This document shows, piece after piece, positions 43,957 to 52,198 of a stretch of DNA of 64,000 bases. A program made the translations under genes and the position numbers. This DNA comes from Dysgonomonas gadei ATCC BAA-286 (GTDB lineage: Bacteria; Bacteroidota; Bacteroidia; Bacteroidales; Dysgonomonadaceae): NCBI RefSeq assembly GCF_000213555.1, contig NZ_GL891992.1, forward strand, positions 33,962 to 97,961, given 5' to 3'. The notes below the pieces were generated by a model, which saw only the letters and a program-made list of their open reading frames with translations, searched no databases and was not told where the DNA came from. How positions within the stretch are numbered: position 1 is the stretch's first letter; the number at the start of each line of letters is the position of its first letter.

Positions 43957-44818
43957 AATAGCAGGAGTCAAAAGGAATACTAAATTTTCTCCCAACCATA
44001 TTGGTAATGATGGTATGATATTCAACCTTACGGCTGAATGTCTGCGTAATATGGGATATGAAGTAAGAGAGTATACCGAATCCGAGTTTGTACTAAGCGA
44101 GGAGAACGAGAAGTATATTTTCAATATGGCCCGCGACAAAAGCACACTCAAACGGCTGAAACAATATGAGGCAGACGGTGCGATAATCATAAATCCAGGA
44201 ACAGGTATCGAAAACTGTACCCGCACTACCATGACACGTTTGCTGATGGATAATAATATACCGCACCCTGAAAGTATAATCGTAGATGTGACCGACGATC
44301 CTACCAAAGAACTGGAGAGAATGAATACCGGTGCTTTCTGGATAAAAAGAGGCGATTCACATACGATTCACCGTGAGGATGTCACTTATGCCCGTAATAT
44401 AGAAGAAGCTAAATCTATTTTACAGGAATTTGCATTGCGCGATATACCCAATGCTGTGATAAACGAGCATCTTGTCGGAGATCTGGTTAAGTTTTACGGA
44501 GTATACGGCACTGACTTTTTCTATTGGTTCTATCCTTTCGATCTAAGTCTTACCAAATTCGGTTTGGAAGCTGTAAACGGGAGCGCGAAAGAATTTCCAT
44601 TCGATCTGGACGCTTTGAAGAAGACTTGCAGTAAAGCCGGAGAAGTACTGAATGTAGATATATACGGCGGGGATTGTATCATCGCAGCTGACGGTTCGTT
44701 CAAAATTATTGATTTTAATGACTGGCCCAGCTTTGCACCTTGCCGTGAAAAATCCGTTCCGTATATTGCTGAACGTATTTCGCAAAAGATATCTGCGAAT
44801 ACAAATACGGAATATTGA
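43943..44818 (+). CDS. ATP-grasp family protein of unknown substrate
   Basis: The 291-residue protein has an ATP-grasp layout: a central W-I-K-R-G segment with the ATP-binding Lys, N-E-H-L-V-G-D-L-V-K-F-Y-G-V-Y as the acidic loop, and the Mg-binding D-F-N-D-W-P-S-F near residue 260. Such enzymes join an acid to an amine or phosphorylate a sugar alcohol, as inositol phosphate kinases do. I cannot tell which. It is translationally coupled (14-nt overlap) to the nucleotidyltransferase gene. Confidence 0.7.
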   Translation: MSKIRIAGVKRNTKFSPNHIGNDGMIFNLTAECLRNMGYEVREYTESEFVLSEENEKYIFNMARDKSTLKRLKQYEADGAIIINPGTGIENCTRTTMTRLLMDNNIPHPESIIVDVTDDPTKELERMNTGAFWIKRGDSHTIHREDVTYARNIEEAKSILQEFALRDIPNAVINEHLVGDLVKFYGVYGTDFFYWFYPFDLSLTKFGLEAVNGSAKEFPFDLDALKKTCSKAGEVLNVDIYGGDCIIAADGSFKIIDFNDWPSFAPCREKSVPYIAERISQKISANTNTEY

Positions 44819-44893
44819 TAAAATGTAAATAATGTCGTATTGACAAACATTTTCAGAAAATTAAATGTAGTCAGATTATATATTTTTAACCAC

Positions 44894-44924
44894 TTTGATA
44901 TCAATGCATTTTTTGATAACTTTG
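44894..44924 (+). promoter_or_regulatory. Promoter of the inositol-lipid operon
   Basis: TTTG (44894-44897), 19 nt, then TAACTTTG (44917-44924): an exact Bacteroidetes sigma-factor promoter. The start codon of the PgpA-like gene is 16 nt further on, so the 5' leader is about 10 nt. Confidence 0.8.
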
Positions 44925-44940
44925 TGCCTTTATTGAAAAA

Positions 44941-45414
44941 ATGAAACAAAAGAACCTCTTTCATATAATTATCGCATCAGGCTTTGGTACGGGTTTCTCC
45001 CCGTTTGCACCCGGTACAGCGGGCGCAGCATTAGCTGCTATTATATGGATTGCCCTTTCTTTATTTGTTTCTCCTCTCCCCCTACTACTGATAACTATTG
45101 CATTAATTATCATATTTACAGCTCTTGGCGTTTGGTCTTCAAATGTACTTGAACCCTCTTGGGGCAAAGATCCTTCACGCATTGTTGTCGATGAAATGGT
45201 CGGTGTATGGATAACCCTTCTGGCTGCCGACGCAGGAAATATATATCATGCGCTGATTGCATTTGCCTTGTTCAGGTTATTTGATATATGGAAACCGTTG
45301 GGCATCCGCAAAATGGAGAGCCTGAAAGGCGGATGGGGTGTAATGATGGATGACGTGCTTGCAGGAGTGTATGGCTTTATAATATTATTAGGAGGAAAAT
45401 GGCTGATTGGGTAA
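44941..45414 (+). CDS. PgpA-like phosphatase (probable phosphatidylinositol-phosphate phosphatase)
   Basis: The 157-residue inner-membrane protein has the phosphatidylglycerophosphatase A motifs G-F-S-P-F-A-P-G-T-A-G and D-P-S-R-I-V-V-D-E-M-V-G-V-W, and four hydrophobic segments. In the Bacteroides inositol-lipid pathway a PgpA homologue dephosphorylates phosphatidylinositol phosphate. The operon context points to that role here instead of phosphatidylglycerol synthesis. It overlaps the GtrA gene by 16 nt. Confidence 0.85.
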   Translation: MKQKNLFHIIIASGFGTGFSPFAPGTAGAALAAIIWIALSLFVSPLPLLLITIALIIIFTALGVWSSNVLEPSWGKDPSRIVVDEMVGVWITLLAADAGNIYHALIAFALFRLFDIWKPLGIRKMESLKGGWGVMMDDVLAGVYGFIILLGGKWLIG

Positions 45415-45959
45415 AGAAGGTCACGAAAACCGTCTCTGAAAAAGGTGGGATTTTCATGTTTGTGCGGGCGCAGTTCTCCTCACAAATATCTAGTTTGACA
45501 GACTTTACTGTAACCATATTACTCACTAATATTTTTGGTGTCTTTTATGGTAATGCTACCCTTTTCGGTAATATTTCGGGAGGAGTAGTCAATTGTATTA
45601 TAAATTATAAATGGACATTCAAGGCTCAGGACAGTAAGATAAAACACGTCGCTATAAAATACGTGATGGTCTGGCTGGTCAATCTGTTCCTGAACAGGGA
45701 AGGAACCGTGCTGGTGACAGAACTGGTGACCAAGTGGCTGCCTATGGAAAGCCTTCCGGATATTATTGCCAACAATGTGTTCCTTATACCAAAGATAATT
45801 GTATCGCTTATCGTGGGTTTTGGATGGAACTACAATATGCAGCGCCTTTTTGTATACAAAAACAGAGATTTCAAAAAATATTTTGTAAAAAAGAATACGG
45901 CGGAAAATAAAAAAGAAGAAGTTATAGAGAGAGAAAAGAAACATACGGATGACATATAG
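45399..45959 (+). CDS. GtrA-like membrane protein
   Basis: The 186-residue protein has four membrane helices of the GtrA family (F-V-R-A-Q-F-S-S, then G-N-I-S-G-G-V-V-N-C-I-I-N-Y-K-W-T-F) and a charged C-terminal tail of about 35 residues. GtrA proteins are thought to move lipid-linked sugars or lipids across the inner membrane. Within an inositol-lipid operon it could flip the lipid intermediate; this is inference. Confidence 0.85.
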   Translation: MADWVKKVTKTVSEKGGIFMFVRAQFSSQISSLTDFTVTILLTNIFGVFYGNATLFGNISGGVVNCIINYKWTFKAQDSKIKHVAIKYVMVWLVNLFLNREGTVLVTELVTKWLPMESLPDIIANNVFLIPKIIVSLIVGFGWNYNMQRLFVYKNRDFKKYFVKKNTAENKKEEVIEREKKHTDDI

Positions 45960-46009
45960 AGAGGTGTTGCTGTATGCACAACTATATATAAACCTTAAAA
46001 AGTGGAAGA

Positions 46010-46756
46010 ATGAAAGCTAGAGATATTGCTCAACAAATAATTTATAAAATTATTGACCCTCTTGTCAGAGGGATGGTAAGGATTGGTATAACACCCAATT
46101 TCATTACAGCCACGGGACTGATTCTGAATATCGTAGCCTGTGTCATTTTTATTTGCGGGGCTATGCGGGGAAAAGTCTTTTTCGGGCACACCTATGGCCA
46201 TGCGGGTGATCTGTCATTTGTAGGTTGGGGAGGATTCGTTATTTTATTTGCCGGACTGTTCGATATGATGGACGGACAGGTTGCCCGTATTGGAAAAATG
46301 AGTTCCCGCTACGGAGCACTGTTCGATTCGGTGCTTGACCGTTACAGTGAACTGATTGTCCTATTCGGTATTTGTTATTATCTGATTCTGCAAGGATATT
46401 TCTTTAGTTCGTTATTTGCATTTATTGCTCTTATCGGTTCCATGATGGTAAGTTATGTACGTGCGCGTGCCGAAGGATTGGGTATAGAATGTAAAGGTGG
46501 ATTCATGCAACGTCCCGAGCGTGTGGTGACTATTGCCGTAGGATGTATACTCTGCGGGCTGTTCGGATATTTCTTCCCTGATTATCGTGTCGCAGTACCT
46601 CACAAAGAAAGCATCCCTTTGTTTGAACCTATATTAATTATGGTAGTACCGATTGCCTTTGTTGCCATATTTTCCAATATTACAGCTATTAACCGCCTGA
46701 GACACTGCAAAAGAGTGTTACAGGAACAAGACCGAAAAGATAAAGCAGGAGAATAA
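46010..46756 (+). CDS. CDP-alcohol phosphatidyltransferase (probable phosphatidylinositol-phosphate synthase)
   Basis: The 248-residue inner-membrane enzyme carries the full catalytic signature D-M-M-D-G-Q-V-A-R, then G-A-L-F-D-S-V-L-D (D-x2-D-G-x2-A-R-x8-9-G-x3-D-x3-D), near residues 84-109. Such enzymes transfer a polyol phosphate to CDP-diacylglycerol. With inositol-1-phosphate synthase nearby (52199) the likely acceptor is inositol-1-phosphate. It lies 50 nt after the GtrA gene and 4 nt before the PAP2 gene. Confidence 0.9.
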   Translation: MKARDIAQQIIYKIIDPLVRGMVRIGITPNFITATGLILNIVACVIFICGAMRGKVFFGHTYGHAGDLSFVGWGGFVILFAGLFDMMDGQVARIGKMSSRYGALFDSVLDRYSELIVLFGICYYLILQGYFFSSLFAFIALIGSMMVSYVRARAEGLGIECKGGFMQRPERVVTIAVGCILCGLFGYFFPDYRVAVPHKESIPLFEPILIMVVPIAFVAIFSNITAINRLRHCKRVLQEQDRKDKAGE

Positions 46757-46760
46757 ATAG

Positions 46761-47696
46761 ATGAAGTTACAGATTTCTTTACCAACTCTGAGAGAGAGTG
46801 TTATTGTTGTTGGGATAACCATTCTGTTTTCTATATTGACAAGCATATTTGTAGGATTCCGACCCGAACATTTTCTATTGATCGCCCTTTTTCTCTTGTT
46901 GTTTTTTGTTAATACCAAGACCCGGAAATTAGCTGTAGGATTATTACCATTTCTTATATTTGGCATTTCATACGACTGGATGCGTGTATATCCCAATTAT
47001 CTGGTGAATCCGATAGATGTAGAGGGATTATACAATCTGGAGAAAGCGTTATTCGGTATTACAGTAGATGGTGCCGTACTTATTCCTTGCGAGTATTTCA
47101 CTCTACATACGAGTGCAATCGCCGATTTTTTAGCCGGTATATTTTATTTGGGCTGGGTACCTGTTCCGGTGGCATTCGGTCTATACCTATATTTCAAGAA
47201 AGACAGGGATATGTTCCTTCGCTTTGCAATGGTTTTCCTCTTTGTCAATCTGCTCGGTTTCACGTGTTATTATATTCATCCTGCTGCACCGCCATGGTAT
47301 GCGATGAATTACGGGTTTGAACCGGTATTGAATACACCCGGTAATATGGCCGGCTTAGTCCGGTTTGATGAACTGATAGGTTTCCCCTTGTTTAATTCCA
47401 TCTATGGGCGTAATGCCAATGTATTTGCGGCGGTTCCGTCCCTGCATTCGGCATATCTGGTAGTGGTACTGTTCTATGCTATAAAGAAGAAATGTAACCG
47501 GGGTATTCTGTCCGTTGTTATAATATTTTTATTCGGCATATGGTTTACAGCAGTATATACGTCTCACCATTATATCATAGATGTGCTGTTAGGCATCCTT
47601 TGCGCAGTAGTGGGCATTGCCTTATTCGAATTTGTGCTGATGAGACTGGGCTGGTTTAAATCATTTTACAGCAAATATCTGAATTATATAAAGTAA
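46761..47696 (+). CDS. Aur1/PAP2-type inositolphosphotransferase (probable inositol phosphorylceramide synthase)
   Basis: The 311-residue protein has at least six membrane helices. Motifs of PAP2/Aur1 enzymes are visible: H-P-A-A-P-P-W-Y-A-M, P-S-L-H-S-A-Y with catalytic His, and S/T-H-H-Y-I-I-D-V-L-L-G with the second His and Asp. Relatives move phosphoinositol from phosphatidylinositol to ceramide. Bacteroidales make sphingolipids, and this is the probable last step of inositol-sphingolipid synthesis. Confidence 0.88.
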   Translation: MKLQISLPTLRESVIVVGITILFSILTSIFVGFRPEHFLLIALFLLLFFVNTKTRKLAVGLLPFLIFGISYDWMRVYPNYLVNPIDVEGLYNLEKALFGITVDGAVLIPCEYFTLHTSAIADFLAGIFYLGWVPVPVAFGLYLYFKKDRDMFLRFAMVFLFVNLLGFTCYYIHPAAPPWYAMNYGFEPVLNTPGNMAGLVRFDELIGFPLFNSIYGRNANVFAAVPSLHSAYLVVVLFYAIKKKCNRGILSVVIIFLFGIWFTAVYTSHHYIIDVLLGILCAVVGIALFEFVLMRLGWFKSFYSKYLNYIK

Positions 47697-47738
47697 GTTA
47701 CAGATTGTTTGTAACAGACTGTCAGCTGAAAAAAGCAT

Positions 47739-48566
47739 ATGAAAGAGAAATTAATAAGCAGGGATATGATACAAAACCTGCATCCTATATTCAGAGGGCG
47801 TTTTGGAAACGTCCTTACAAATATTGTATTTAGTGTAGGAGGCCTAAATAAGGTAAACGCTATTTACGATGCCTCCAAACAGTATACAGGTCTTGAATTT
47901 GTGAATGATATGCTCGACAAAATGGGGATCATCCGCAAGTATGAGAATTATGAAGTCCTTGATCAATTCAAAGAAGGGCCGTTCATTACGGTTTCGAACC
48001 ATCCAATAGGTCATATAGATGGAATAATAGCTATCAGTACAGTAGCAGGTAAACGCCGCGACTACAAGATGATGGTAAACTGGATGCTGAGCCAGATAGA
48101 TACAATGGATGAGCATTTTATCGGGGTCAATCCTTATGCTAAAGGAAATAAGATGAAAGATTTGAAATCGAGTCTGGGGGGTGTAAAGCAATGCCTGGAG
48201 CATTTGCATGACGGACATCCGTTGGGGCTGTTTCCGGCAGGAGGTGTATCGACCAATCATCTGACTAAGACCGAAGATCGTGAATGGCAACCGACTGTTC
48301 TTAAATTGATAAAGAAAGCAAAGGTTCCGGTTATTCCTATGTATATAGATGGAAGCAATTCGTGGATATATCGTACATTAGGATTTATTAGCTGGAAAAT
48401 AAGGACTGTACGTCTATTGCATGAAACGACGAACAAAAGAGGTAAGACTATTTATGTACGTTTCGGTAAACCGATCTCTGTTGAGGAGCAAGCCAAATTC
48501 ACAGATATAAAAGAGTTTGGCGAATTTTTGAAAGCACAGACTTATGCCATGAAGAAGAAAAGATAA
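47739..48566 (+). CDS. Lysophospholipid acyltransferase-like protein
   Basis: The 275-residue protein has the PlsC-type motif in its Bacteroidetes form, S-N-H-P-I-G-H-I-D-G, followed by G-V-N-P-Y-A and G-L-F-P-A-G-G-V-S. It resembles the hemolysin-like acyltransferases. It would add an acyl chain to a lipid or amino acid. It follows the PAP2 gene by 42 nt and is the last gene before a terminator. Confidence 0.85.
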   Translation: MKEKLISRDMIQNLHPIFRGRFGNVLTNIVFSVGGLNKVNAIYDASKQYTGLEFVNDMLDKMGIIRKYENYEVLDQFKEGPFITVSNHPIGHIDGIIAISTVAGKRRDYKMMVNWMLSQIDTMDEHFIGVNPYAKGNKMKDLKSSLGGVKQCLEHLHDGHPLGLFPAGGVSTNHLTKTEDREWQPTVLKLIKKAKVPVIPMYIDGSNSWIYRTLGFISWKIRTVRLLHETTNKRGKTIYVRFGKPISVEEQAKFTDIKEFGEFLKAQTYAMKKKR

Positions 48567-48604
48567 TTGGAGGTATCCCGGCATACATTTCGACACTAAG
48601 ATAT

Positions 48605-48632
48605 AAAAGCATCTGAGAAATCAGGTGCTTTT
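48605..48632 (+). terminator. Terminator of the inositol-lipid operon
   Basis: AAAAGCATCTGA and TCAGGTGCTTTT pair (one G-U) around GAAA and are followed by a T-rich tail, 39 nt after the acyltransferase stop. Confidence 0.85.
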
Positions 48633-48647
48633 CTTTTGGTTAAATGC

Positions 48648-48712
48648 AATGCCAAAGTATCAGGCTCTTTTCATGAAGGTTTTGGAAAAATTATTAGCTT
48701 TGTGCAAATGTG
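48648..48712 (+). repeat. Island junction repeat J1 with promoter
   Basis: First of five related junction sequences in the small-gene island. It contains C-A-A-A-G-T-A-T-C, a TTTTGGAAAAATTA segment and the -7 element TAGCTTTG at 48695-48702, 28 nt before the 82-codon gene. Confidence 0.7.
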
Positions 48713-48730
48713 TGACAATCATCGTATTTA

Positions 48731-48979
48731 ATGAAAATAACTATTTGGATATATCTTATACTCTCAACTATCGGGTTCTTTAGAATCCTTTACGAAATCT
48801 TAGATTGTATGGTTAGCTATAAATATGAGGCAGTTGACAGTTACGGATACTTGAACAGTAAGTTTTTGTGGTTATTCGTCTTCGCTTTTTATACACTGAT
48901 CAGTATTGCTATTGGAATTGTGGTTTTGATTAAAACCAGAAATAAAAAATCGTCTAATATTCCAGTTAAAGGGAGCTAA
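48731..48979 (+). CDS. Small two-helix membrane protein
   Basis: The 82-residue protein has two hydrophobic segments (about 4-20 and 46-68) joined by a Tyr-rich loop, and a basic C-terminus (K-T-R-N-K-K). Unknown family. It is the first gene of an AT-rich island in which each small gene follows a copy of the same promoter repeat. Confidence 0.6.
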   Translation: MKITIWIYLILSTIGFFRILYEILDCMVSYKYEAVDSYGYLNSKFLWLFVFAFYTLISIAIGIVVLIKTRNKKSSNIPVKGS

Positions 48980-48984
48980 TTATT

Positions 48985-49052
48985 CATGGGGCATAGCACA
49001 AAAGAAGCTCATTTGGTGAGGATTGGGAGAGTATTACTCACTTTCTGTCTTG
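48985..49052 (+). repeat. Island junction repeat J2, diverged
   Basis: Aligns with J3 over GGTGAGGATTGGGAG and the region before it, but its -7 area has decayed (TTACTCACTTTC). It lies upstream of the 188-codon gene. Confidence 0.55.
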
Positions 49053-49070
49053 AAATAAAAGGTATTTACT

Positions 49071-49637
49071 ATGAAAAAATATATTTCTCAAATAATATTA
49101 ATCTCTTTCGTGTTCTTATATGAAAATACTTCTGATTATTGGGTATATGAATTAGGTGAATGGACATCTATAATAAGACTAACATATATCACCATTTTTC
49201 TATGTGCAATAGTGTATACGTTTTATAATATTGTCAAGTGCATTGAGGCCAAATTGAAAAATAAGACGCATAATATTGTCACTATATTGATGATAACAGC
49301 ACTAATAATACCTTTTTTGATGCCAGGTGGCTTAATTCCGAAAAGAGTTCTTTATAAAGGTGATTTATTGATAGCATACTTGGATGGAGTTGCAGGGAAT
49401 AATGGTTGGTTAACTCTTTATGGAAATAATACTTACGAATATAGTTATGGTAGAGAACAACTGAAGGGTAAATACAAAATAAAAAATGATACTATTTATT
49501 TTGATAGCCCTGAAGGCAAAGATATTTATGATTTCGATTATGGTACATTATGGAATGACAAATCGCATATTTCTTTTGGAAAAGATAGCATAGCATATTC
49601 TTATATGAAAGTGATAAAAAATAAACTAATAAAATAA
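49071..49637 (+). CDS. Membrane protein with C-terminal soluble beta domain
   Basis: The 188-residue protein has about three membrane segments (about 5-20, 34-57, 69-88) and a C-terminal soluble domain of about 95 residues. That domain contains Y-G-N-N-T-Y-E-Y and G-K-Y-K-I-K-N-D-T-I-Y-F-D, a lipocalin-like beta pattern. Unknown function. AT-rich codon use unlike the flanking operons, suggesting acquisition from elsewhere. Confidence 0.55.
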   Translation: MKKYISQIILISFVFLYENTSDYWVYELGEWTSIIRLTYITIFLCAIVYTFYNIVKCIEAKLKNKTHNIVTILMITALIIPFLMPGGLIPKRVLYKGDLLIAYLDGVAGNNGWLTLYGNNTYEYSYGREQLKGKYKIKNDTIYFDSPEGKDIYDFDYGTLWNDKSHISFGKDSIAYSYMKVIKNKLIK

Positions 49638-49639
49638 TA

Positions 49640-49742
49640 AGTCTCCAAACATTTCTGTTCGAGGATTTAAACTTTGTGGAGCACAACATCAAAGTCCCGA
49701 ACCCTTTTTGTGAGGATTTTGGGAAAATTATTAGCTTTGTTC
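49640..49742 (+). repeat. Island junction repeat J3 with promoter
   Basis: The longest copy: a degenerate hairpin (49647-49670), TGTGGAGCACA (itself an inverted repeat), CATCAAAG, then TTTG at 49707-49710, 21 nt, and TAGCTTTG at 49732-49739, 17 nt before the GFA gene. It is highly similar to J5 over its full length. Confidence 0.75.
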
Positions 49743-49755
49743 AAAATAAATCAAT

Positions 49756-50163
49756 ATGAATATAAAACATACAGGAACATGCTTATGTGGCAAAGTTACA
49801 TTTGAAATAACAGGTACTTTTGAGCGTTTCTTCCTTTGCCATTGCGAATATTGTCGTAAAGATACAGGCTCAGCTCATGCTGCTAATTTATTTTCTTCGA
49901 CCGCCAAATTAAACTGGTTATCAGGGGAGAATAACGTAAAAACCTTTGATTTTGAATCATCAGGACATATTAAAAGTTTTTGTCTTGATTGTGGATCTGC
50001 ACTTCCAAACATTCAGATGCAAGGAAGCTTGCTTGTTGTTCCCGCAGGCAGTCTCGATACAGATGTTCCTATTGTCCCACAAGGTCATATATTTTTATCC
50101 CACAGGGCTAATTGGGATAATGATTTACACAAAATTCAAATATTTGAAGAGCTACCCCTGTAA
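49756..50163 (+). CDS. GFA-family (glutathione-dependent formaldehyde-activating enzyme-like) zinc protein
   Basis: The 135-residue cytosolic protein has the complete GFA/CENP-V zinc pattern: G-T-C-L-C-G-K-V near residue 8, C-H-C-E-Y-C-R-K near 29, and F-C-L-D-C-G-S-A-L near 75, so all seven cysteines are present. Proteins of this family bind two zinc ions; formaldehyde activation is proven for only a few. It is the only island gene with a recognisable family. Confidence 0.88.
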   Translation: MNIKHTGTCLCGKVTFEITGTFERFFLCHCEYCRKDTGSAHAANLFSSTAKLNWLSGENNVKTFDFESSGHIKSFCLDCGSALPNIQMQGSLLVVPAGSLDTDVPIVPQGHIFLSHRANWDNDLHKIQIFEELPL

Positions 50164-50204
50164 TTTTACAGAAGTATTTCGCAAAATATCACGTTGATAT
50201 CAGG

Positions 50205-50270
50205 AGATAATATAATAGTTATAGAGTATTGAACTCTTTTTGTGAGGATTTTAAGAAAATAATAAATTTA
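50205..50270 (+). repeat. Island junction repeat J4 without a gene
   Basis: Matches J3 closely over GAACTCTTTTTGTGAGGATT, but its -7 site is changed to TAAATTTA, and downstream lies the 3' end of a minus-strand gene. It looks like a promoter whose gene was lost or replaced. Confidence 0.65.
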
Positions 50271-50272
50271 TC

Positions 50273-50602
50273 TTATGCAATATTTAACTTTATCATTAGA
50301 AGTTCGATAACTGAATCAACAATGGATAAATAATATACAGAGTTAAACACTAAAGCAATAATACCTACAATAATAGGAATAAACAATAGTTTATCCTTAC
50401 AAAGAATACTTTTTATAAAAAAAATGATACCAACAAAAAATGATATTGGGACAAGTAACCCTAAAGACAAAACATAGATGGTATCAAAGGTATGCTCTAT
50501 TACATAATCCCATCTAGCTGTAAATAATCCGACAAATAACACAAACGTAAATACAACTGATAGACAGAATCCTAAAAGAGATATTATCGAGCTCCTTTTC
50601 AT
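50273..50602 (-). CDS. Small three-helix membrane protein
   Basis: The 109-residue protein has three hydrophobic segments (about 7-27, 41-66, 73-95) and a short basic N-terminus, so it is probably an inner-membrane protein. No family recognised. It is the only minus-strand gene in the island. Confidence 0.55.
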   Translation of the reverse strand: MKRSSIISLLGFCLSVVFTFVLFVGLFTARWDYVIEHTFDTIYVLSLGLLVPISFFVGIIFFIKSILCKDKLLFIPIIVGIIALVFNSVYYLSIVDSVIELLMIKLNIA

Positions 50603-50649
50603 AGCTTATATTAATTGTATAAAGTTATTTAGATTACGAATATAAAAAT

Positions 50650-50760
50650 AAATATCCCTAAACTTTTCAAATGCAGGGATATTTATTTGTGGAGCACAGC
50701 ATCAAAGTATCGAACTCTTTTTGTAAGAATTTAGAGAAAATTGTTAGCTTTGTCAAAAAC
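50650..50760 (+). repeat. Island junction repeat J5 with hairpin and promoter
   Basis: A hairpin AAATATCCCT/AGGGATATTT (50650-50684) leads into TGTGGAGCACA, CATCAAAG, a TTTTTG box and TAGCTTTG (50745-50752), 16 nt before the 66-codon gene. It matches J3 in the same order. Confidence 0.75.
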
Positions 50761-50768
50761 AGCAAATT

Positions 50769-50969
50769 ATGTGGCTAATATATTCTATACCTATATCATC
50801 TATTATTTTGTTTGTCACTTCAATAATTCTAATTATACTTTATTTCAGAAAGCTAAAGATTAACAATCAAAAATCTATATACCTTGTATTGGCTATTAGT
50901 TCTTTTATAATTTCACTATTTATAATGATTTTCTTTTTAGCTCTCTGTTATGTAGTAATTGGAGGCTGA
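50769..50969 (+). CDS. Tiny two-helix membrane protein
   Basis: 66 residues, almost all hydrophobic: two helices (about 4-26 and 39-62) separated by K-L-K-I-N-N-Q-K-S. Unknown family. The well-placed J5 promoter 16 nt upstream is the main reason to believe it is expressed. Confidence 0.5.
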   Translation: MWLIYSIPISSIILFVTSIILIILYFRKLKINNQKSIYLVLAISSFIISLFIMIFFLALCYVVIGG

Positions 50970-51104
50970 GTATAAAATAATCACGTACAAGGATTATATT
51001 TTCGTTGAATAATCCGGACTCGAACTACAAAATAAATATCGGATTATCCGCTTTATTTCCCATCTATCTTTATCTATACTATCGAATAAGTAAAAGCAAA
51101 GGGA

Positions 51105-51240
51105 TTCAGTAAAAAGTAACACTCTGAAAAGACTTTAATCATGTTACCTTTGTTACCTTTTTGAAATAGTTACAAGTTGTCAACTGATAACTGTTGACTG
51201 TTAACTGAAAAAAGTGTTACCTTTGTTACCTTTTAAGATT
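51105..51240. repeat. Mosaic intergenic repeat, short copy C
   Basis: Contains two copies of GTTACCTTTGTTACCTTTT (about 51149 and 51215) and the GTTGACTGTTAACTG-type module shared with copy E. It runs right up to the HAD gene start. Confidence 0.7.
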
Positions 51241-51249
51241 TGAAAAAGA

Positions 51250-51975
51250 ATGTTGGATATAAGTAAAATAAAAGGAATAATCTTCGACTACGGAGGCACT
51301 ATCGACAGTAATGGAAAACATTGGGCCGAAGTGCTTTGGGATGCGTATGTGGATAATGGAGTGCCGGTTTCGAAAGAACAATTTCGCGAAGCTTATGTAT
51401 ATGCCGAGCGTTATCTGGCTACACACCCCGTTATTGAAGCAGAGGATAACTTTTTTATATTGCTTAGAAAAAAGATAGATTTACAGATAGATTACTTAAT
51501 TAATAAAGGTTTTTTACCCGAAAATGATAAAACAAAGAGCTATAGCCTTGCTATTTCGACACAATGTTATACCTTTGTCAGGAGCTTAATAGAAAAAGAG
51601 AAGCCCTTGCTTGAAATATTGAAGAGTCGTTATCCTATGGTATTGGTCTCTAATTTCTATGGAAACGTACAATCTGTTTTGAGCGATTTTGAATTACTGG
51701 ATTATTTTGATGATATAATTGAATCTGCTGTTGTTGGTATAAGAAAGCCCGATCCTGCTATATTTGGATTAGGAGTCCAGAGCCTGGATATTCCGGCTTC
51801 TTCGGTAGTGATTATCGGAGATTCTTACACAAAAGACATCGTTCCCGCCCGCAGCCTTGGGTGTCATACTATTTGGCTCAAAGGCACAGGATGGGAAGAG
51901 GATGCCGAAGATGCAACAGCCGACCTGATTATAGATGATTTCATAGAGTTGAAATCAGCTTTTCAGCTAGATTGA
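51250..51975 (+). CDS. HAD-superfamily hydrolase
   Basis: The 241-residue cytosolic protein has the HAD nucleophile motif I-I-F-D-Y-G-G-T-I-D (Asp13), a four-helix cap, the motif III Lys in I-R-K-P-D-P, and motif IV G-D-S-Y-T-K-D. The second Asp of the usual D-x-D is Gly15, as in some HAD subfamily IA members, which lowers confidence that it is an ordinary phosphatase. Substrate unknown. It stands between the small-gene island and the inositol-1-phosphate synthase gene. Confidence 0.85.
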   Translation: MLDISKIKGIIFDYGGTIDSNGKHWAEVLWDAYVDNGVPVSKEQFREAYVYAERYLATHPVIEAEDNFFILLRKKIDLQIDYLINKGFLPENDKTKSYSLAISTQCYTFVRSLIEKEKPLLEILKSRYPMVLVSNFYGNVQSVLSDFELLDYFDDIIESAVVGIRKPDPAIFGLGVQSLDIPASSVVIIGDSYTKDIVPARSLGCHTIWLKGTGWEEDAEDATADLIIDDFIELKSAFQLD

Positions 51976-52198
51976 AAAGAAATCCTTGTTTTTTTGATGA
52001 TATTATAGTGCCAGCTGTATTGTTGCTACCAATAATGGAAGTTGCCGGGCAAATGTCTTGTGATGGAAAATATCGGGTTGGGATAATAAAATGATAGTGA
52101 GGGTACACTTGATGCTATTCTATTATATGTTGTCTGATGAGACAGCAGAATTTAATGTAAGCTGCGGGTTGCAGTATAACTTAAAATTTTAATTAAAA

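Noticed and set aside
48648..50969. Integron cassette array with attC sites
   Set aside because: The spacing of small genes and repeats suggested it, but there is no integrase gene in the window, the repeats lack GTTRRRY/RYYYAAC core sites, and their conserved part looks like a promoter.
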